A stretch of 35,366 nt of DNA from Candidatus Eremiobacteraceae bacterium (GTDB lineage Bacteria > Vulcanimicrobiota > Vulcanimicrobiia > Eremiobacterales > Eremiobacteraceae): contig DATFYX010000075.1 of assembly GCA_035314825.1 (NCBI GenBank), positions 1 to 35,366 of the forward strand, given 5' to 3'. The position numbers and the translations under genes were made by a program. The notes under the pieces were generated by a model. The model saw only the letters and a program-made list of their open reading frames with translations, was not told the origin of the DNA and made no database searches. Shown one piece after another: positions 27,456 through 35,366 of this stretch (position 1 is the first letter of the stretch; the number at the start of each line of letters is the position of its first letter).

Positions 27456-27530
27456 GCGCTCGTAGTTCAGCTGGATTAGAATGCCAGACTACGAATCTGG
27501 AGGTCGGGGGTTCGAGTCCCTCCGAGCGCG
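27456..27530 (+). tRNA. tRNA-Arg(ACG)
   Basis: Acceptor GCGCTCG/CGAGCGC, anticodon loop CTACGAA with ACG. A34 is the substrate of TadA (encoded 190 nt downstream), giving inosine to read CGT, CGC and CGA. No CCA encoded. Confidence 0.95.
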
Positions 27531-27538
27531 ATTCACTT

Positions 27539-27610
27539 GCCTCGGTAGCTCAGTGGTAGAGCAGGGGACTCATAAGCCCTTGGTCGCAAGTTCGAGTCTT
27601 GCCCGAGGCA
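27539..27610 (+). tRNA. tRNA-Met(CAT), elongator or Ile2 type
   Basis: Acceptor GCCTCGG/CCGAGGC with a normal G1-C72 pair, so not the initiator. The anticodon loop CTCATAA has CAT; the adjoining stem has an A-G mismatch next to the loop. Whether C34 is changed to lysidine (Ile) cannot be seen. Confidence 0.9.
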
Positions 27611-27616
27611 CAGCAC

Positions 27617-27690
27617 GCGCCCGTAGCTCAATTGGATAGAGTATCGGCCTCCGAAGCCGAGGGTTGGTGGTTCGAGCCCACTCGGGCGCG
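27617..27690 (+). tRNA. tRNA-Arg(CCG)
   Basis: Acceptor GCGCCCG/CGGGCGC, anticodon loop CTCCGAA. Decodes CGG. Only 6 nt after tRNA-Met, so co-transcribed. No CCA encoded. Confidence 0.95.
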
Positions 27691-27720
27691 CGGTCATCGC
27701 AGTAGGATTCACATATAAGG

Positions 27721-28203
27721 ATGCACACCGCCGGCCAGACGCAGACCGATATCGCATTCATGCGCAAGGCGCTCGAGCTGGCAGGCAGCGCGCAGCGCCA
27801 CGGCGACGTGCCCGTCGGCGCGGTGATCGAGATGGACGGCGAAATCGCGGCCGTCGGATTCAATCAGAAGGAAGCCAATCACGATCCGACCGCGCACGCG
27901 GAGATGGTCGCGTTGCGCCAGGCCTCTGCGCGGCGTGGCGGCTGGCGGTTGAGCGGAGCGACGCTGTACGTCACCAAAGAGCCGTGCGTCATGTGCGCGG
28001 CGGCGTGCGTGGCGGCGCGCATCGACCGGCTGGTCTTCGGCTGTCCGGATCCCAAGGGCGGCGGCGCGGGTTCCGTGTTCAATCTTATCGACGATCCGCG
28101 CCTCAATCATCGCGTGCGCGTCACCAGCGGCGTGCTTGCGGACGAAGCCGCCGAGATGCTGCGCGCGTTTTTCCGCGGGCGCCGAGTATCAGACGAGCTG
28201 TGA
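27721..28203 (+). CDS. tadA: tRNA adenosine(34) deaminase
   Basis: 160 residues. TadA deaminates A34 of tRNA-Arg(ACG) to inosine. The zinc and proton-shuttle site is HAEM (His59, Glu61) and PCVMC (Cys89, Cys92); GDVPVGAVI and ANHDPTAHAEMVALRQA are family motifs. ATG at 27721 is the first codon after the tRNA operon. Its own substrate tRNA gene lies just upstream, an arrangement that could tie their expression. Confidence 0.96.
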   Translation: MHTAGQTQTDIAFMRKALELAGSAQRHGDVPVGAVIEMDGEIAAVGFNQKEANHDPTAHAEMVALRQASARRGGWRLSGATLYVTKEPCVMCAAACVAARIDRLVFGCPDPKGGGAGSVFNLIDDPRLNHRVRVTSGVLADEAAEMLRAFFRGRRVSDEL

Positions 28204-28209
28204 GCGATG

Positions 28210-28227
28210 CCGCCCTGCAAAGGGCGG
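28210..28227 (+). other. Hairpin after tadA
   Basis: CCGCCCT-GCAA-AGGGCGG, a 7-bp stem closed by a GNRA tetraloop, 6 nt after the tadA stop. No T run, so probably a transcript-stabilising or processing hairpin between tadA and tRNA-Ser(CGA). Confidence 0.45.
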
Positions 28228-28264
28228 TTGCGCGCGCGGGCAGAAGCGCAAGCGTATCAACCGC

Positions 28265-28352
28265 GGAGAGGTGGCAGAGTGGTTGATCGCGCTCGCCTCG
28301 AAAGCGAGTAACGGCTTATACCCGTTCGTGGGTTCAAATCCCACCCTCTCCG
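28265..28352 (+). tRNA. tRNA-Ser(CGA)
   Basis: Acceptor GGAGAGG/CCTCTCC, long variable arm, anticodon CGA in GCCTCGAAAGC. Decodes TCG. No CCA encoded. Confidence 0.94.
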
Positions 28353-28388
28353 TTCGATCTTCAACGCTGATCCAGAAGGTACGACCGG

Positions 28389-28928
28389 ATGCACCGCACG
28401 CTTGTCGCGCTCGGGCTTCTGGCCGCCGTGTGCGCGCCCGGTTGCGGCGTGCATTCGCGCGGCGCAAGCGGCGCGACGTCGGCGCCGACACCCGCGTCGC
28501 AAGCGCACATCGAGATCCACGGCGTTATCACGATCGCGCACGATGCGGCCGTCAGGCAATGCTACATCGGCAAACCGGGTCCGAAGCTGCTCAACGGCTA
28601 CAGCGTGACGTTCGCCGCCGATCAGCTCATCGACGGCGGCGAGGTGCTCATCCCCGATTTTCACGGCGACGGCACGTACACCGGCGCGGCCGGTGTCATC
28701 CTCAATGTGGCACAAGGCCCGGGTTTTCCGCACGGCACGACATTGGAAGAACGGCCTGACACCAAAGTGACGGTGACGATCGGGGATGGCGGCAAGAGCG
28801 GGCGCGCGCTCTTGACGGATTATCGCAGCCTGTACGGGCGCAACGGCGACGAGCGCGGCGGGGCGGTGTCGGGATCCATCACGTGGACGTGCGCGCAAGT
28901 CGCGCGCGGACCCGCGATGCAAGGATGA
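28389..28928 (+). CDS. Secreted protein of unknown function
   Basis: 179 residues with an AGAAGG-type site before the ATG. The N-terminus (MHRTLVALGLLAAVCAPGCG) is a signal peptide; the cysteines at 15 and 19 raise the chance of a lipoprotein, but no textbook lipobox is present. The mature part after a Ser/Ala/Thr linker begins with IEIHGVITIAHDAAVRQCYIG and shows beta-rich sequence with ILNVAQGPGFPHGT, VTIGDGGKSGRALLTDY and SGSITWTCAQ. The two distant cysteines may pair. I do not recognise a family. It lies between two tRNA-Ser genes. Confidence 0.65.
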   Translation: MHRTLVALGLLAAVCAPGCGVHSRGASGATSAPTPASQAHIEIHGVITIAHDAAVRQCYIGKPGPKLLNGYSVTFAADQLIDGGEVLIPDFHGDGTYTGAAGVILNVAQGPGFPHGTTLEERPDTKVTVTIGDGGKSGRALLTDYRSLYGRNGDERGGAVSGSITWTCAQVARGPAMQG

Positions 28929-28987
28929 CACCGGCGCGGCTGGAACTGTCAAAGCAGAGCGGCGCGCGGCGCCGCTTCGACGCATCC

Positions 28988-29075
28988 GGAGAGGTGCTGG
29001 AGTGGTCGATCAGGCACGACTGGAAATCGTGTAGGCGCTAAAACCGTCTCGAGGGTTCGAATCCCTCCCTCTCCG
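28988..29075 (+). tRNA. tRNA-Ser(GGA)
   Basis: Acceptor GGAGAGG/CCTCTCC, anticodon loop CTGGAAA with GGA, long variable arm. Decodes TCC/TCT. Third serine tRNA within 1.7 kb. No CCA encoded. Confidence 0.95.
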
Positions 29076-29095
29076 AACCCGATCCCCATCTTCGT

Positions 29096-29216
29096 GGGGG
29101 CGTTGACGGCGCCGGGACCCGCGCGACGAAAACCCGCTAACCCCGTCAGGACCGGAAGGTAGCAGCGGCATGTGGGATCTTTCGGGTGCCGCGGCACGCT
29201 CGGCGCTCGAGCCCCC
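29096..29216 (+). ncRNA. ffs: Small signal recognition particle RNA (4.5S type)
   Basis: The conserved apical domain GTCAGGACCGGAAGGTAGC is present at 29145-29163, with the GGAA tetraloop and the asymmetric loop bound by Ffh. The ends pair (GGGGGC at 29096-29101 with GCCCCC at 29211-29216), as do inner parts (CGGCGCC-like strands). No Alu domain, so this is the short form. The exact ends are estimated from the closing stem. Confidence 0.93.
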
Positions 29217-29318
29217 TTCATGGGGTCGGCTTGTTCTGTGGGACGGATCACACAGCAGCAGAGCGGTTTTCGGGAGGACAGGCATGGCAGCGTACGAATG
29301 CAGGGTGGTGCCCTTCTT

Positions 29319-29801
29319 ATGAGCGACGCTTTCGCGTCCCTCACAGGGGGTATGAGCGCCGCGGCAATTCTTTTTATCATTCTCATCGCCGCCGCAAGCT
29401 CGATCGTCGTTGTGACGATATATCATTGGGCCGTTGCGCGGCCGAGGTTCCGATCATCCGGGGTCACCGCTTCCAAGACGGGCCCGGAGATAGACAAGAG
29501 GAGCCTGGACGACCTGCGCAACCGGGTGGCTGCCCTCGAGGCGGCCTCTGTCGGTGCCCTGCAGCACGTTGGGTTCGTGCGCTTTAACGCGTTTGCCGAC
29601 GTCGGTTCGGAGCTGTCGTACGCTTTAGCGGCCATTGACGGCCGTGGCAACGGGTTCCTGATCTCCAGCATCTACTCGCGCGAGGAGGTCCGGAGCTACG
29701 CCAAGGCGGTACGCGAGTTCGTCACCGACAAGGACTTGAGCGTCGAAGAGCAGCGGGCCCTGGAGATCGCGGTGTCGCTCGCCAAGCGGCAGCGGACATG
29801 A
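29319..29801 (+). CDS. DUF4446 family membrane protein
   Basis: 160 residues from ATG 29319. A membrane helix (about 14-36, SAAAILFIILIAAASSIVVVTIY), a short coiled-coil stretch (RSLDDLRNRVAALEAAS), then the DUF4446 core: VGFVRFNAFADVGSELSYALAAIDGRGNGFLISSIYSREEVRSYAKAV, ending in LSVEEQRALEIA. The family is common in Firmicutes and other Gram-positives; function unknown. Followed by the M23 gene. Confidence 0.85.
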   Translation: MSDAFASLTGGMSAAAILFIILIAAASSIVVVTIYHWAVARPRFRSSGVTASKTGPEIDKRSLDDLRNRVAALEAASVGALQHVGFVRFNAFADVGSELSYALAAIDGRGNGFLISSIYSREEVRSYAKAVREFVTDKDLSVEEQRALEIAVSLAKRQRT

Positions 29802-29816
29802 CGCGGAGGAAACGGA

Positions 29817-30893
29817 TTGGCCAAGAGTTCGGACGCGTGGAGCAAGCGGGTCCTCATCAAGATCATCCCGCAGGACGCGTGCTCGATCTACAAGCTTGAG
29901 CTGACCTATGGTCATCTGGCGCTGTTCGCGGCGTGCATCGTCGTGCTCATCGCGGCGTTCTTCACCGAGCATTTCACCCAGGTGCGCGCCGAAGAGGCCA
30001 AAGTGCGGGCGCTGCAGAGCTTGACCGCGGCGCAGCAGCAGCAGCTGGTCGATTTCTCCAGACAGACCAACCACATGTGGAAACAGCTCAACGAGATCCA
30101 GGCCGAGCATCAGGAGATCAAACGTCTGACGGCGCCCTCGCTCGGCGTGGGAACGACTACGAACGGTCAGCCCAGCGGCCAGTCGGCCGACAGACCGAAT
30201 GACCAGAACAAACCCGCCAAACCTACCGCCATGCTTTTGATGGAGCCGAGCAGCGAGGCACTGCCCGCCCATGGACCCTGGTGGACGCAAGCAGTGGCCT
30301 GGCTAGGCATCGGCCGCGGCGGCGTGACGTTCCAGGTCGAATCCGCCAATCTCGCGCTGTTGGATGTGGGACTCGACCGCGTGTACTCCGATACCGTCAA
30401 GCTCAAAGATGAGGCGTTCTTGCAGGCGCAGGCGCGCGAAGAGGCGACGCTTGCGTACCAGCGCATGCTGGAGGCGATCCCATCGATCTGGCCCACCGAC
30501 GGTTCGATCTCGTCGGGCTTCGGTTTCCGCTCGTACCCGGATTACGGGTTCCACTCGGGCGTCGACATCGTCAATTTCTACGGCGCGCCGGTCATCGCGA
30601 CCGCCGCCGGGACCGTCGTCGAAGCTGGTTGGGATGGCGGCTTCGGGATCAAGATCGCCATCGATCATGGCAATGGCTACGTGACGTGGTATGGGCACAA
30701 TTCGGCCGCGCTCGTCTCGCCGGGCCAATTCGTGCATAAGGGTCAGCTGATCGCGCGCCTCGGTTCGACCGGGTTTGCGACCGGGCCGCACGTGCACTAC
30801 GAGGTGCACGTAGACGGCCGGCCGATCAATCCGGTGCCGTTCTTGTCCGGGTCGGTCGGACCGACGCCGGCGATGCTGGCCGCGTTGCGATAA
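29817..30893 (+). CDS. M23 family peptidoglycan endopeptidase-like protein
   Basis: 358 residues; TTG start with GGAGGA before it. A membrane helix at about 35-54, a coiled coil (55-110, VRAEEAKVRALQSLTAAQQQQLVDFSR), a variable linker, and a C-terminal LytM domain. Zinc ligands are visible: His246 and Asp250 in HSGVD, and His327 with catalytic His325 in HVHYEVH, so it should be active rather than a degenerate EnvC type. It cuts peptide crosslinks in the wall, facing the periplasm or outside. Confidence 0.9.
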   Translation: MAKSSDAWSKRVLIKIIPQDACSIYKLELTYGHLALFAACIVVLIAAFFTEHFTQVRAEEAKVRALQSLTAAQQQQLVDFSRQTNHMWKQLNEIQAEHQEIKRLTAPSLGVGTTTNGQPSGQSADRPNDQNKPAKPTAMLLMEPSSEALPAHGPWWTQAVAWLGIGRGGVTFQVESANLALLDVGLDRVYSDTVKLKDEAFLQAQAREEATLAYQRMLEAIPSIWPTDGSISSGFGFRSYPDYGFHSGVDIVNFYGAPVIATAAGTVVEAGWDGGFGIKIAIDHGNGYVTWYGHNSAALVSPGQFVHKGQLIARLGSTGFATGPHVHYEVHVDGRPINPVPFLSGSVGPTPAMLAALR

Positions 30894-30918
30894 GATAGTC
30901 GCGTGACCGTAGCGAACG

Positions 30919-30943
30919 CGGGAGACGTGGCTAACGTCTCCCG
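30919..30943 (+). terminator. Hairpin between the M23 gene and lepA
   Basis: CGGGAGACGT and ACGTCTCCCG form a perfect 10-bp stem with a GGCTA loop, followed by ATTGATTT. It ends 12 nt before the lepA ATG, so it may both stop upstream transcripts and limit lepA translation, for which no ribosome site is seen. Confidence 0.55.
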
Positions 30944-30955
30944 ATTGATTTCCGC

Positions 30956-32782
<1,827 letters not shown>

Positions 32783-32798
32783 CTTTCTTGGAGGAGTG

Positions 32799-33401
32799 AT
32801 GCGTCTGGATCCGCGCGTGCCGATCGCGGTCGCGACGCGGAATGCGGACAAGTTCGGCGAGCTGGTAACATTGTGGGGCGACACGCTGCCGGTGCTGGTG
32901 CCGCCCGGCGACGAATATCCGGAAGTGGACGAGCCGCACGCGACCTATGAAGGGAACGCGCTGCTCAAGGCGACGGAGCTCGCGCGTTTGCGCGGCGGCC
33001 CGGCGCTGGCCGACGATTCAGGGATAGAAGTGGAGGCGCTCGGCTGGGGGCCCGGCGTGGTGTCGGCGCGGACGCCCTCGCCGGATTCAACGCCGGGAGA
33101 GCGCAATGCTGACATCTTGGCGCGCTTGGCTGCGCTTGGGGATGTGAGCCGGCGGGCGCGCTACGTCTGCGTGTGCGCGTTGGTCGTGCCCGGTCAGGAG
33201 CCGATCATCGGCCGAGGTGAGGTAGAGGGCGAGATTGCTCGCGCGCCGCGCGGCTCGAACGGCTTCGGTTACGATCCGATTTTCTATTACCCGCCATATG
33301 CCCGTACATTCGGCGAGGTCGACATCGCGATGAAGCACGCCGTCTCGCACCGCGCCCGTGCTATTCGCGATTTAAGCGAAAAGCTCATACGCAGGCAATA
33401 G
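32799..33401 (+). CDS. rdgB: XTP/dITP pyrophosphatase (Ham1/RdgB)
   Basis: 200 residues. It hydrolyses non-canonical purine triphosphates (XTP, ITP) and keeps them out of nucleic acids. Visible: IAVATRNADKFGEL (triphosphate binding), TYEGNALLKA, LADDSGIEVEAL, and APRGSNGFGYDPIFYYP, ending KHAVSHRARAI. The GGAGG site favours ATG 32799; a GTG one codon earlier (32796) is in the same frame. Confidence 0.95.
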   Translation: MRLDPRVPIAVATRNADKFGELVTLWGDTLPVLVPPGDEYPEVDEPHATYEGNALLKATELARLRGGPALADDSGIEVEALGWGPGVVSARTPSPDSTPGERNADILARLAALGDVSRRARYVCVCALVVPGQEPIIGRGEVEGEIARAPRGSNGFGYDPIFYYPPYARTFGEVDIAMKHAVSHRARAIRDLSEKLIRRQ

Positions 33402-33420
33402 CCGGCCCACAGATCCCCTG

Positions 33421-33426
33421 TACAAT
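33421..33426 (+). promoter_or_regulatory. Candidate -10 for a leaderless HNH gene
   Basis: TACAAT lies 6 nt before the ATG at 33433, so transcription would begin at or next to the start codon. No convincing -35 is seen, and no Shine-Dalgarno site fits in the gap. A chance match is possible. Confidence 0.4.
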
Positions 33427-33432
33427 CGGGCG

Positions 33433-33882
33433 ATGTGGAAGTTTTGTCGGAGATGTCACAAACGAAAGTCGCCCGATGCCTTTGGCCGTAGACAACGCGG
33501 CACAGATATCTTGACCTCCTACTGCAAGGAATGTCAGCGCAAGTATTGCCATGAACACTATCAAACGCATCGGGCGCGGCACAACGAGCGGCGTTATGCC
33601 AACCAGGTGGTCTATCGCAGGCGTAACCGCGCAACGGTTGACGCGTACTTGTTCTCCCACCCGTGCGTCGATTGTGGTGAGTCAGATCCTATCGTGCTGG
33701 AGTTCGACCATGTGCGGGGCACAAAGCGCGTGGAGATTAGCCGGCTGATCCATCTGGCAACGGCCGCGACGCTCGAAGCCGAGATTGCGAAGTGCGATGT
33801 CCGCTGCGCGAATCGCCATCGACGCAAGACTTTCAAGGAGCTTTGGGCGGGTTCAAGAATTCGAGGCTCTGACGGGCGGTAG
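33433..33882 (+). CDS. HNH endonuclease-like zinc protein
   Basis: 149 residues. The N-terminal half has a zinc-ribbon-like part (FCRRCHKRKSPDAFG ... SYCKECQRKYCHEHYQ). The C-terminal half has an HNH/His-Me pattern: PCVDCGESDPIVLEFDHVRGTK, then CDVRCANRHRRKT, with DH and N-RH in the usual places. Comparable small phage- and island-borne proteins are nucleases, but activity is not shown. Codon use looks lower in GC than in the neighbours (for example ttttgtcggagatgtcac), which suits recent arrival. It sits between rdgB and a tRNA-Pro. Confidence 0.75.
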   Translation: MWKFCRRCHKRKSPDAFGRRQRGTDILTSYCKECQRKYCHEHYQTHRARHNERRYANQVVYRRRNRATVDAYLFSHPCVDCGESDPIVLEFDHVRGTKRVEISRLIHLATAATLEAEIAKCDVRCANRHRRKTFKELWAGSRIRGSDGR

Positions 33883-33946
33883 CTCAGCCAGGTAGAGCGC
33901 CGCGTTTGGGACGCGGAGGGCGCAGGTTCGATCCCTGTCCGCCCGA
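33873..33946 (+). tRNA. tRNA-Pro(TGG)
   Basis: Acceptor CGGGCGG/CCGCCCG, anticodon loop TTTGGGA with TGG, CCA encoded at 33947-33949. Its first 10 nt overlap the last codons of the HNH gene. Confidence 0.95.
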
Positions 33947-33955
33947 CCAATCAAC

Positions 33956-33985
33956 AGGGAAGCGCGAGACGCTTCCCTTACGTTT
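33956..33985 (+). terminator. Terminator after tRNA-Pro
   Basis: AGGGAAGCG-CGAGA-CGCTTCCCT, a 9-bp stem, followed by TACGTTT. A moderate T run ends the tRNA-Pro transcript. Confidence 0.7.
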
Positions 33986-34024
33986 GCCAAGAAATGCTCC
34001 GAAAGATAAAGAATCATCTATCGA

Positions 34025-34098
34025 GCGCCTGTAGCTCAACCGGATAGAGCAGCGGCCTTCTAAGCCGCAGGTTTCGGGTTCGACTCCCGACGGGCGCG
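34025..34098 (+). tRNA. tRNA-Arg(TCT)
   Basis: Acceptor GCGCCTG/CGGGCGC (one T-G pair), anticodon loop CTTCTAA with TCT. Decodes AGA/AGG. No CCA encoded. Confidence 0.94.
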
Positions 34099-34166
34099 CG
34101 TTCTTCGAAGAGCGTTGAAGGCGCGTTTAGCGGGCTTCGAGAAAAGCTCGCGTCCGCCAATCGCAT

Positions 34167-34241
34167 GGTGAATGTAGCTCAGTTGGTTAGAGCGTCGGCC
34201 TGTGGCGCCGAAGGTCGCGGGTTCGACCCCCGTCATTCACC
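34167..34241 (+). tRNA. tRNA-His(GTG)
   Basis: Encoded G-1 (34167) and discriminator C (34241), the usual His identity pair, around acceptor GTGAATG/CATTCAC. Anticodon GTG; CCA encoded at 34242-34244. Confidence 0.95.
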
Positions 34242-34248
34242 CCACGAT

Positions 34249-34322
34249 GCGCCTGTAGCTCAATTGGATAGAGTTCCAGACTTCGAATCTGGCGGTTGGG
34301 GGTTCGAGCCCCTCCAGGCGCG
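34249..34322 (+). tRNA. tRNA-Arg(TCG)
   Basis: Acceptor GCGCCTG/CAGGCGC, anticodon loop CTTCGAA with TCG. It starts 4 nt after the His CCA, so they share a transcript. Overlaps in decoding with tRNA-Arg(ACG). Confidence 0.94.
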
Positions 34323-34373
34323 TTTGATCGACTCGACGCGTCATGGCCATAAGCGGGAAACTGAGGTGGTCTG

Positions 34374-34610
34374 TTGAGCAAGCTAAGTGTCCTGAAGCGA
34401 AGAGAGTCGCGGATCCGTGCGACGTACGCTCGGCTAAGCAAGAACGCCGAAGCCTATGCACGCCGCATCGTAAGGCGCGGCTACGTACTGCCAGCCGAAC
34501 GCAAGACCATGGCGAAATTGATAAAACAAACCGCGAGCGTATGGGTCAAAGAACAAGTGTGCCGCGAGCTGTACCTCAAAGAGTTGCGGCATATCGCGAC
34601 CAAGGAATAA
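34374..34610 (+). CDS. Small basic protein of unknown function
   Basis: 78 residues, TTG start with AGGTGG about 5 nt before it. Strongly basic (many Arg and Lys) and helical: KLSVLKRRESRIRATYARLSKN, then YARRIVRRGYVLPAERKTMAKLIKQ and EQVCRELYLKELRHIATKE. It could bind nucleic acid, but no known fold is evident. It lies between tRNA-Arg(TCG) and tRNA-Lys(TTT), like the HNH gene among tRNAs. Confidence 0.55.
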   Translation: MSKLSVLKRRESRIRATYARLSKNAEAYARRIVRRGYVLPAERKTMAKLIKQTASVWVKEQVCRELYLKELRHIATKE

Positions 34611-34691
34611 TGTGTCTCCGTCGGTCCTGACACCATCCGAAGGCGCCGGACGGATCCCACGCGAAGTTGCCGACTCCGCGATTCCGCCTGT

Positions 34692-34763
34692 GCTCCGGTA
34701 GCTCAATGGTAGAGCATCGGCCTTTTAAGCCGGTGGTTCCGAGTTCGAGTCTCGGCCGGGGCA
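34692..34763 (+). tRNA. tRNA-Lys(TTT)
   Basis: Acceptor GCTCCGG/CCGGGGC (one T-G pair), anticodon loop CTTTTAA. It can read both AAA and AAG, so loss of tRNA-Lys(CTT) would be tolerated. No CCA encoded. Confidence 0.94.
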
Positions 34764-34838
34764 CATCGTCTTTTTCTCGCGCCGCCGTGTTTGAGAGGAT
34801 ATGGCAGTCCGCGGGTAAGAACTACAAGACGCGCACAC

Positions 34839-34877
34839 GCGTCGTTAGCTCAATTGGTAGAGCAGCAGACTCTTAAT
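34839..34877 (+). pseudogene. Truncated tRNA-Lys(CTT), 5' part only
   Basis: A perfect 5' half: acceptor strand GCGTCGT, D arm (AGCTCAATTGGTAGAGC), anticodon stem GCAGA, loop CTCTTAA with CTT. After one matching base the 3' stem (expected TCTGC) breaks into TCTCGAAGG, and no T arm or 3' acceptor strand follows up to the window end. The break lies at the anticodon loop, a favoured crossover site of tyrosine integrases. Confidence 0.75.
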
Positions 34878-34882
34878 TCTCG

Positions 34883-34920
34883 AAGGACGTGTCGCAAAGG
34901 TTCGCCACGTCCTTTTTTCT
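34883..34920 (+). terminator. Intrinsic terminator just after the cut tRNA
   Basis: AAGGACGTG and CACGTCCTT form a 9-bp stem with a 14-nt loop, running into TTTTTTCTT. It starts 6 nt after the tRNA break. Confidence 0.8.
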
Positions 34921-34939
34921 TCGTCGTACCACCGCAAAG

Positions 34940-34958
34940 GGTTGCGCGAGGTTGCGCG
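34940..34958 (+). repeat. Tandem 9-bp repeat GGTTGCGCG
   Basis: GGTTGCGCG occurs at 34940-34948 and 34950-34958, a spacing of 10 nt or one helical turn, as expected for paired protein binding sites. Confidence 0.6.
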
Positions 34959-34971
34959 CTGACGCATGGTC

Positions 34972-34993
34972 CGTGACCACGGCGTGACCACGG
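34972..34993 (+). repeat. Perfect tandem 11-bp repeat CGTGACCACGG
   Basis: CGTGACCACGG occurs twice in direct succession; with the preceding C each copy contains the inverted repeat CCGTG-AC-CACGG. Two such pairs within 55 nt near a cut tRNA resemble arm-type integrase sites. Confidence 0.65.
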
Positions 34994-35171
34994 GTTCGCG
35001 GGGAATCCATCGAAACCGACTTATTGCCGACGCGTCCTCCTTGAAGGAATCGTATTTGTAAGCAAACGAACGTGCAGTCACGTTCGAGCATAAAAACGGA
35101 GTGAGCGGTCAGCCCGAGATAGGCGGCCGTGACGCTCAGCGATCCTGACTCACCCACGCAACTCGGTAGTC

Positions 35172-35366
35172 GTGAAAGAGATCATCGCCCTTTTTGCCGT
35201 CGCCTTAATTACTGCGGTCGTCGCGATCGTGTGCATCGGCTTTCCGCGAACGGCCAAGAGGCTTACCGGGCTAACCGGCCTTAACGAGAAGATGGCGCCC
35301 GACTTCTTCGTCCGCGCTCTAGGCGTTACGTTGGCAGCGATGGCCGGACTTGTTGTTTGGGCGGCT
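35172..35366 (+). CDS. Partial small membrane protein
   Basis: Open from GTG 35172 to the window end (65 codons, no stop). KEIIALFAVALITAVVAIVCIG is a membrane helix, a basic loop with PRTAKRL follows, and VRALGVTLAAMAGLVVWAA is a second helix. The C-terminus lies outside. Family not recognised; similar two-helix proteins are common. It is the first gene beyond the presumed tRNA junction. Confidence 0.55.
   Translation, partial: MKEIIALFAVALITAVVAIVCIGFPRTAKRLTGLTGLNEKMAPDFFVRALGVTLAAMAGLVVWAA

Larger units (their letters stand above)
34921..35171. other. Gene-poor stretch beyond the cut tRNA
   Basis: About 250 nt. It holds two tandem repeats (34940 and 34972) and otherwise no gene that I can support on either strand. 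The frames open here on the minus strand show no family motif, and none has a ribosome site. Confidence 0.5.

Noticed and set aside
34845-35157. Minus-strand frames beside the cut tRNA as a possible integrase C-terminus
   Set aside because: No R-H-R-Y motif or other integrase sequence is visible, and they overlap the tRNA fragment and terminator.
34878-35171. A group I intron splitting tRNA-Lys(CTT)
   Set aside because: The 3' tRNA half is not found downstream in the window, and no intron core is recognised. It stays possible only if the half lies beyond 35366.

Overview
The window is a GC-rich (roughly 60-65 % by eye), densely packed bacterial chromosome segment. It is mostly core housekeeping genes on the + strand, with many 4-nt ATGA/GTGA stop-start overlaps. 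An oxygen-dependent coproporphyrinogen oxidase implies an aerobic or microaerobic life style. A KdtX/WaaE-like glycosyltransferase and a stalk-domain (copper amine oxidase N-terminal type) secreted protein hint at a diderm. The gene order (rpsU-yqeY-nfeD-floA-phoH-ybeY-dgkA-corC-cdd-recO-ruvX-mltG) is Firmicutes/Terrabacteria-like, while the protein sequences look unlike well-studied phyla. A candidate phylum such as Eremiobacterota (WPS-2) is my guess, not something the sequence proves.

Layout. 1-2950: secreted proteins of unknown role, a remnant of a family 2 glycosyltransferase, tRNA-Ala and tRNA-Ile. 2985-6857: rpmE (ribosomal protein L31 with a 200-residue Lys/Ala tail), prfA, prmC and hemF. 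6943-8661: pyrG behind two hairpins. 8710-10586: two glycosyltransferases. 10571-16010: a chain of overlapping genes (stalk-domain secreted protein, oligopeptide-type binding lipoprotein, HIT hydrolase, peroxiredoxin-like protein, 3-hydroxyisobutyrate dehydrogenase family, DUF5069). 16020-16193: a structured RNA, best read as 6S RNA, whose 3' closing strand contains the rpsU ribosome binding site. 16197-27287: rpsU, yqeY, nfeD, floA, phoH, ybeY, dgkA, corC, cdd, recO, ruvX, mltG, a DUF1292-like gene and a GT28 glycolipid synthase. 27328-29216: six tRNA genes, tadA and the small SRP RNA. 29319-33401: DUF4446, an M23 peptidase, lepA and rdgB. 33421-35366: an accessory-looking end with an HNH protein, five intact tRNAs, a small basic protein, a tRNA-Lys(CTT) cut in its anticodon stem, tandem repeats and a partial membrane protein.

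The genes serve translation and its quality control (L31, S21, RF1 and its methylase, EF4, TadA, YbeY, many tRNAs, SRP RNA), nucleotide metabolism (pyrG, cdd, rdgB), envelope building (glycosyltransferases, DgkA, MltG, M23, GT28 synthase, FloA/NfeD) and DNA repair (recO, ruvX).

Most noteworthy: (1) a 26-nt palindromic element present three times, once in frame inside recO, with a compensatory base pair between copies; (2) the 6S-like RNA fused to the rpsU translation start; (3) the truncated tRNA-Lys followed by two short tandem repeats, which looks like the left end of an integrated element running out of the window; (4) the L31-H1-like tail fusion.
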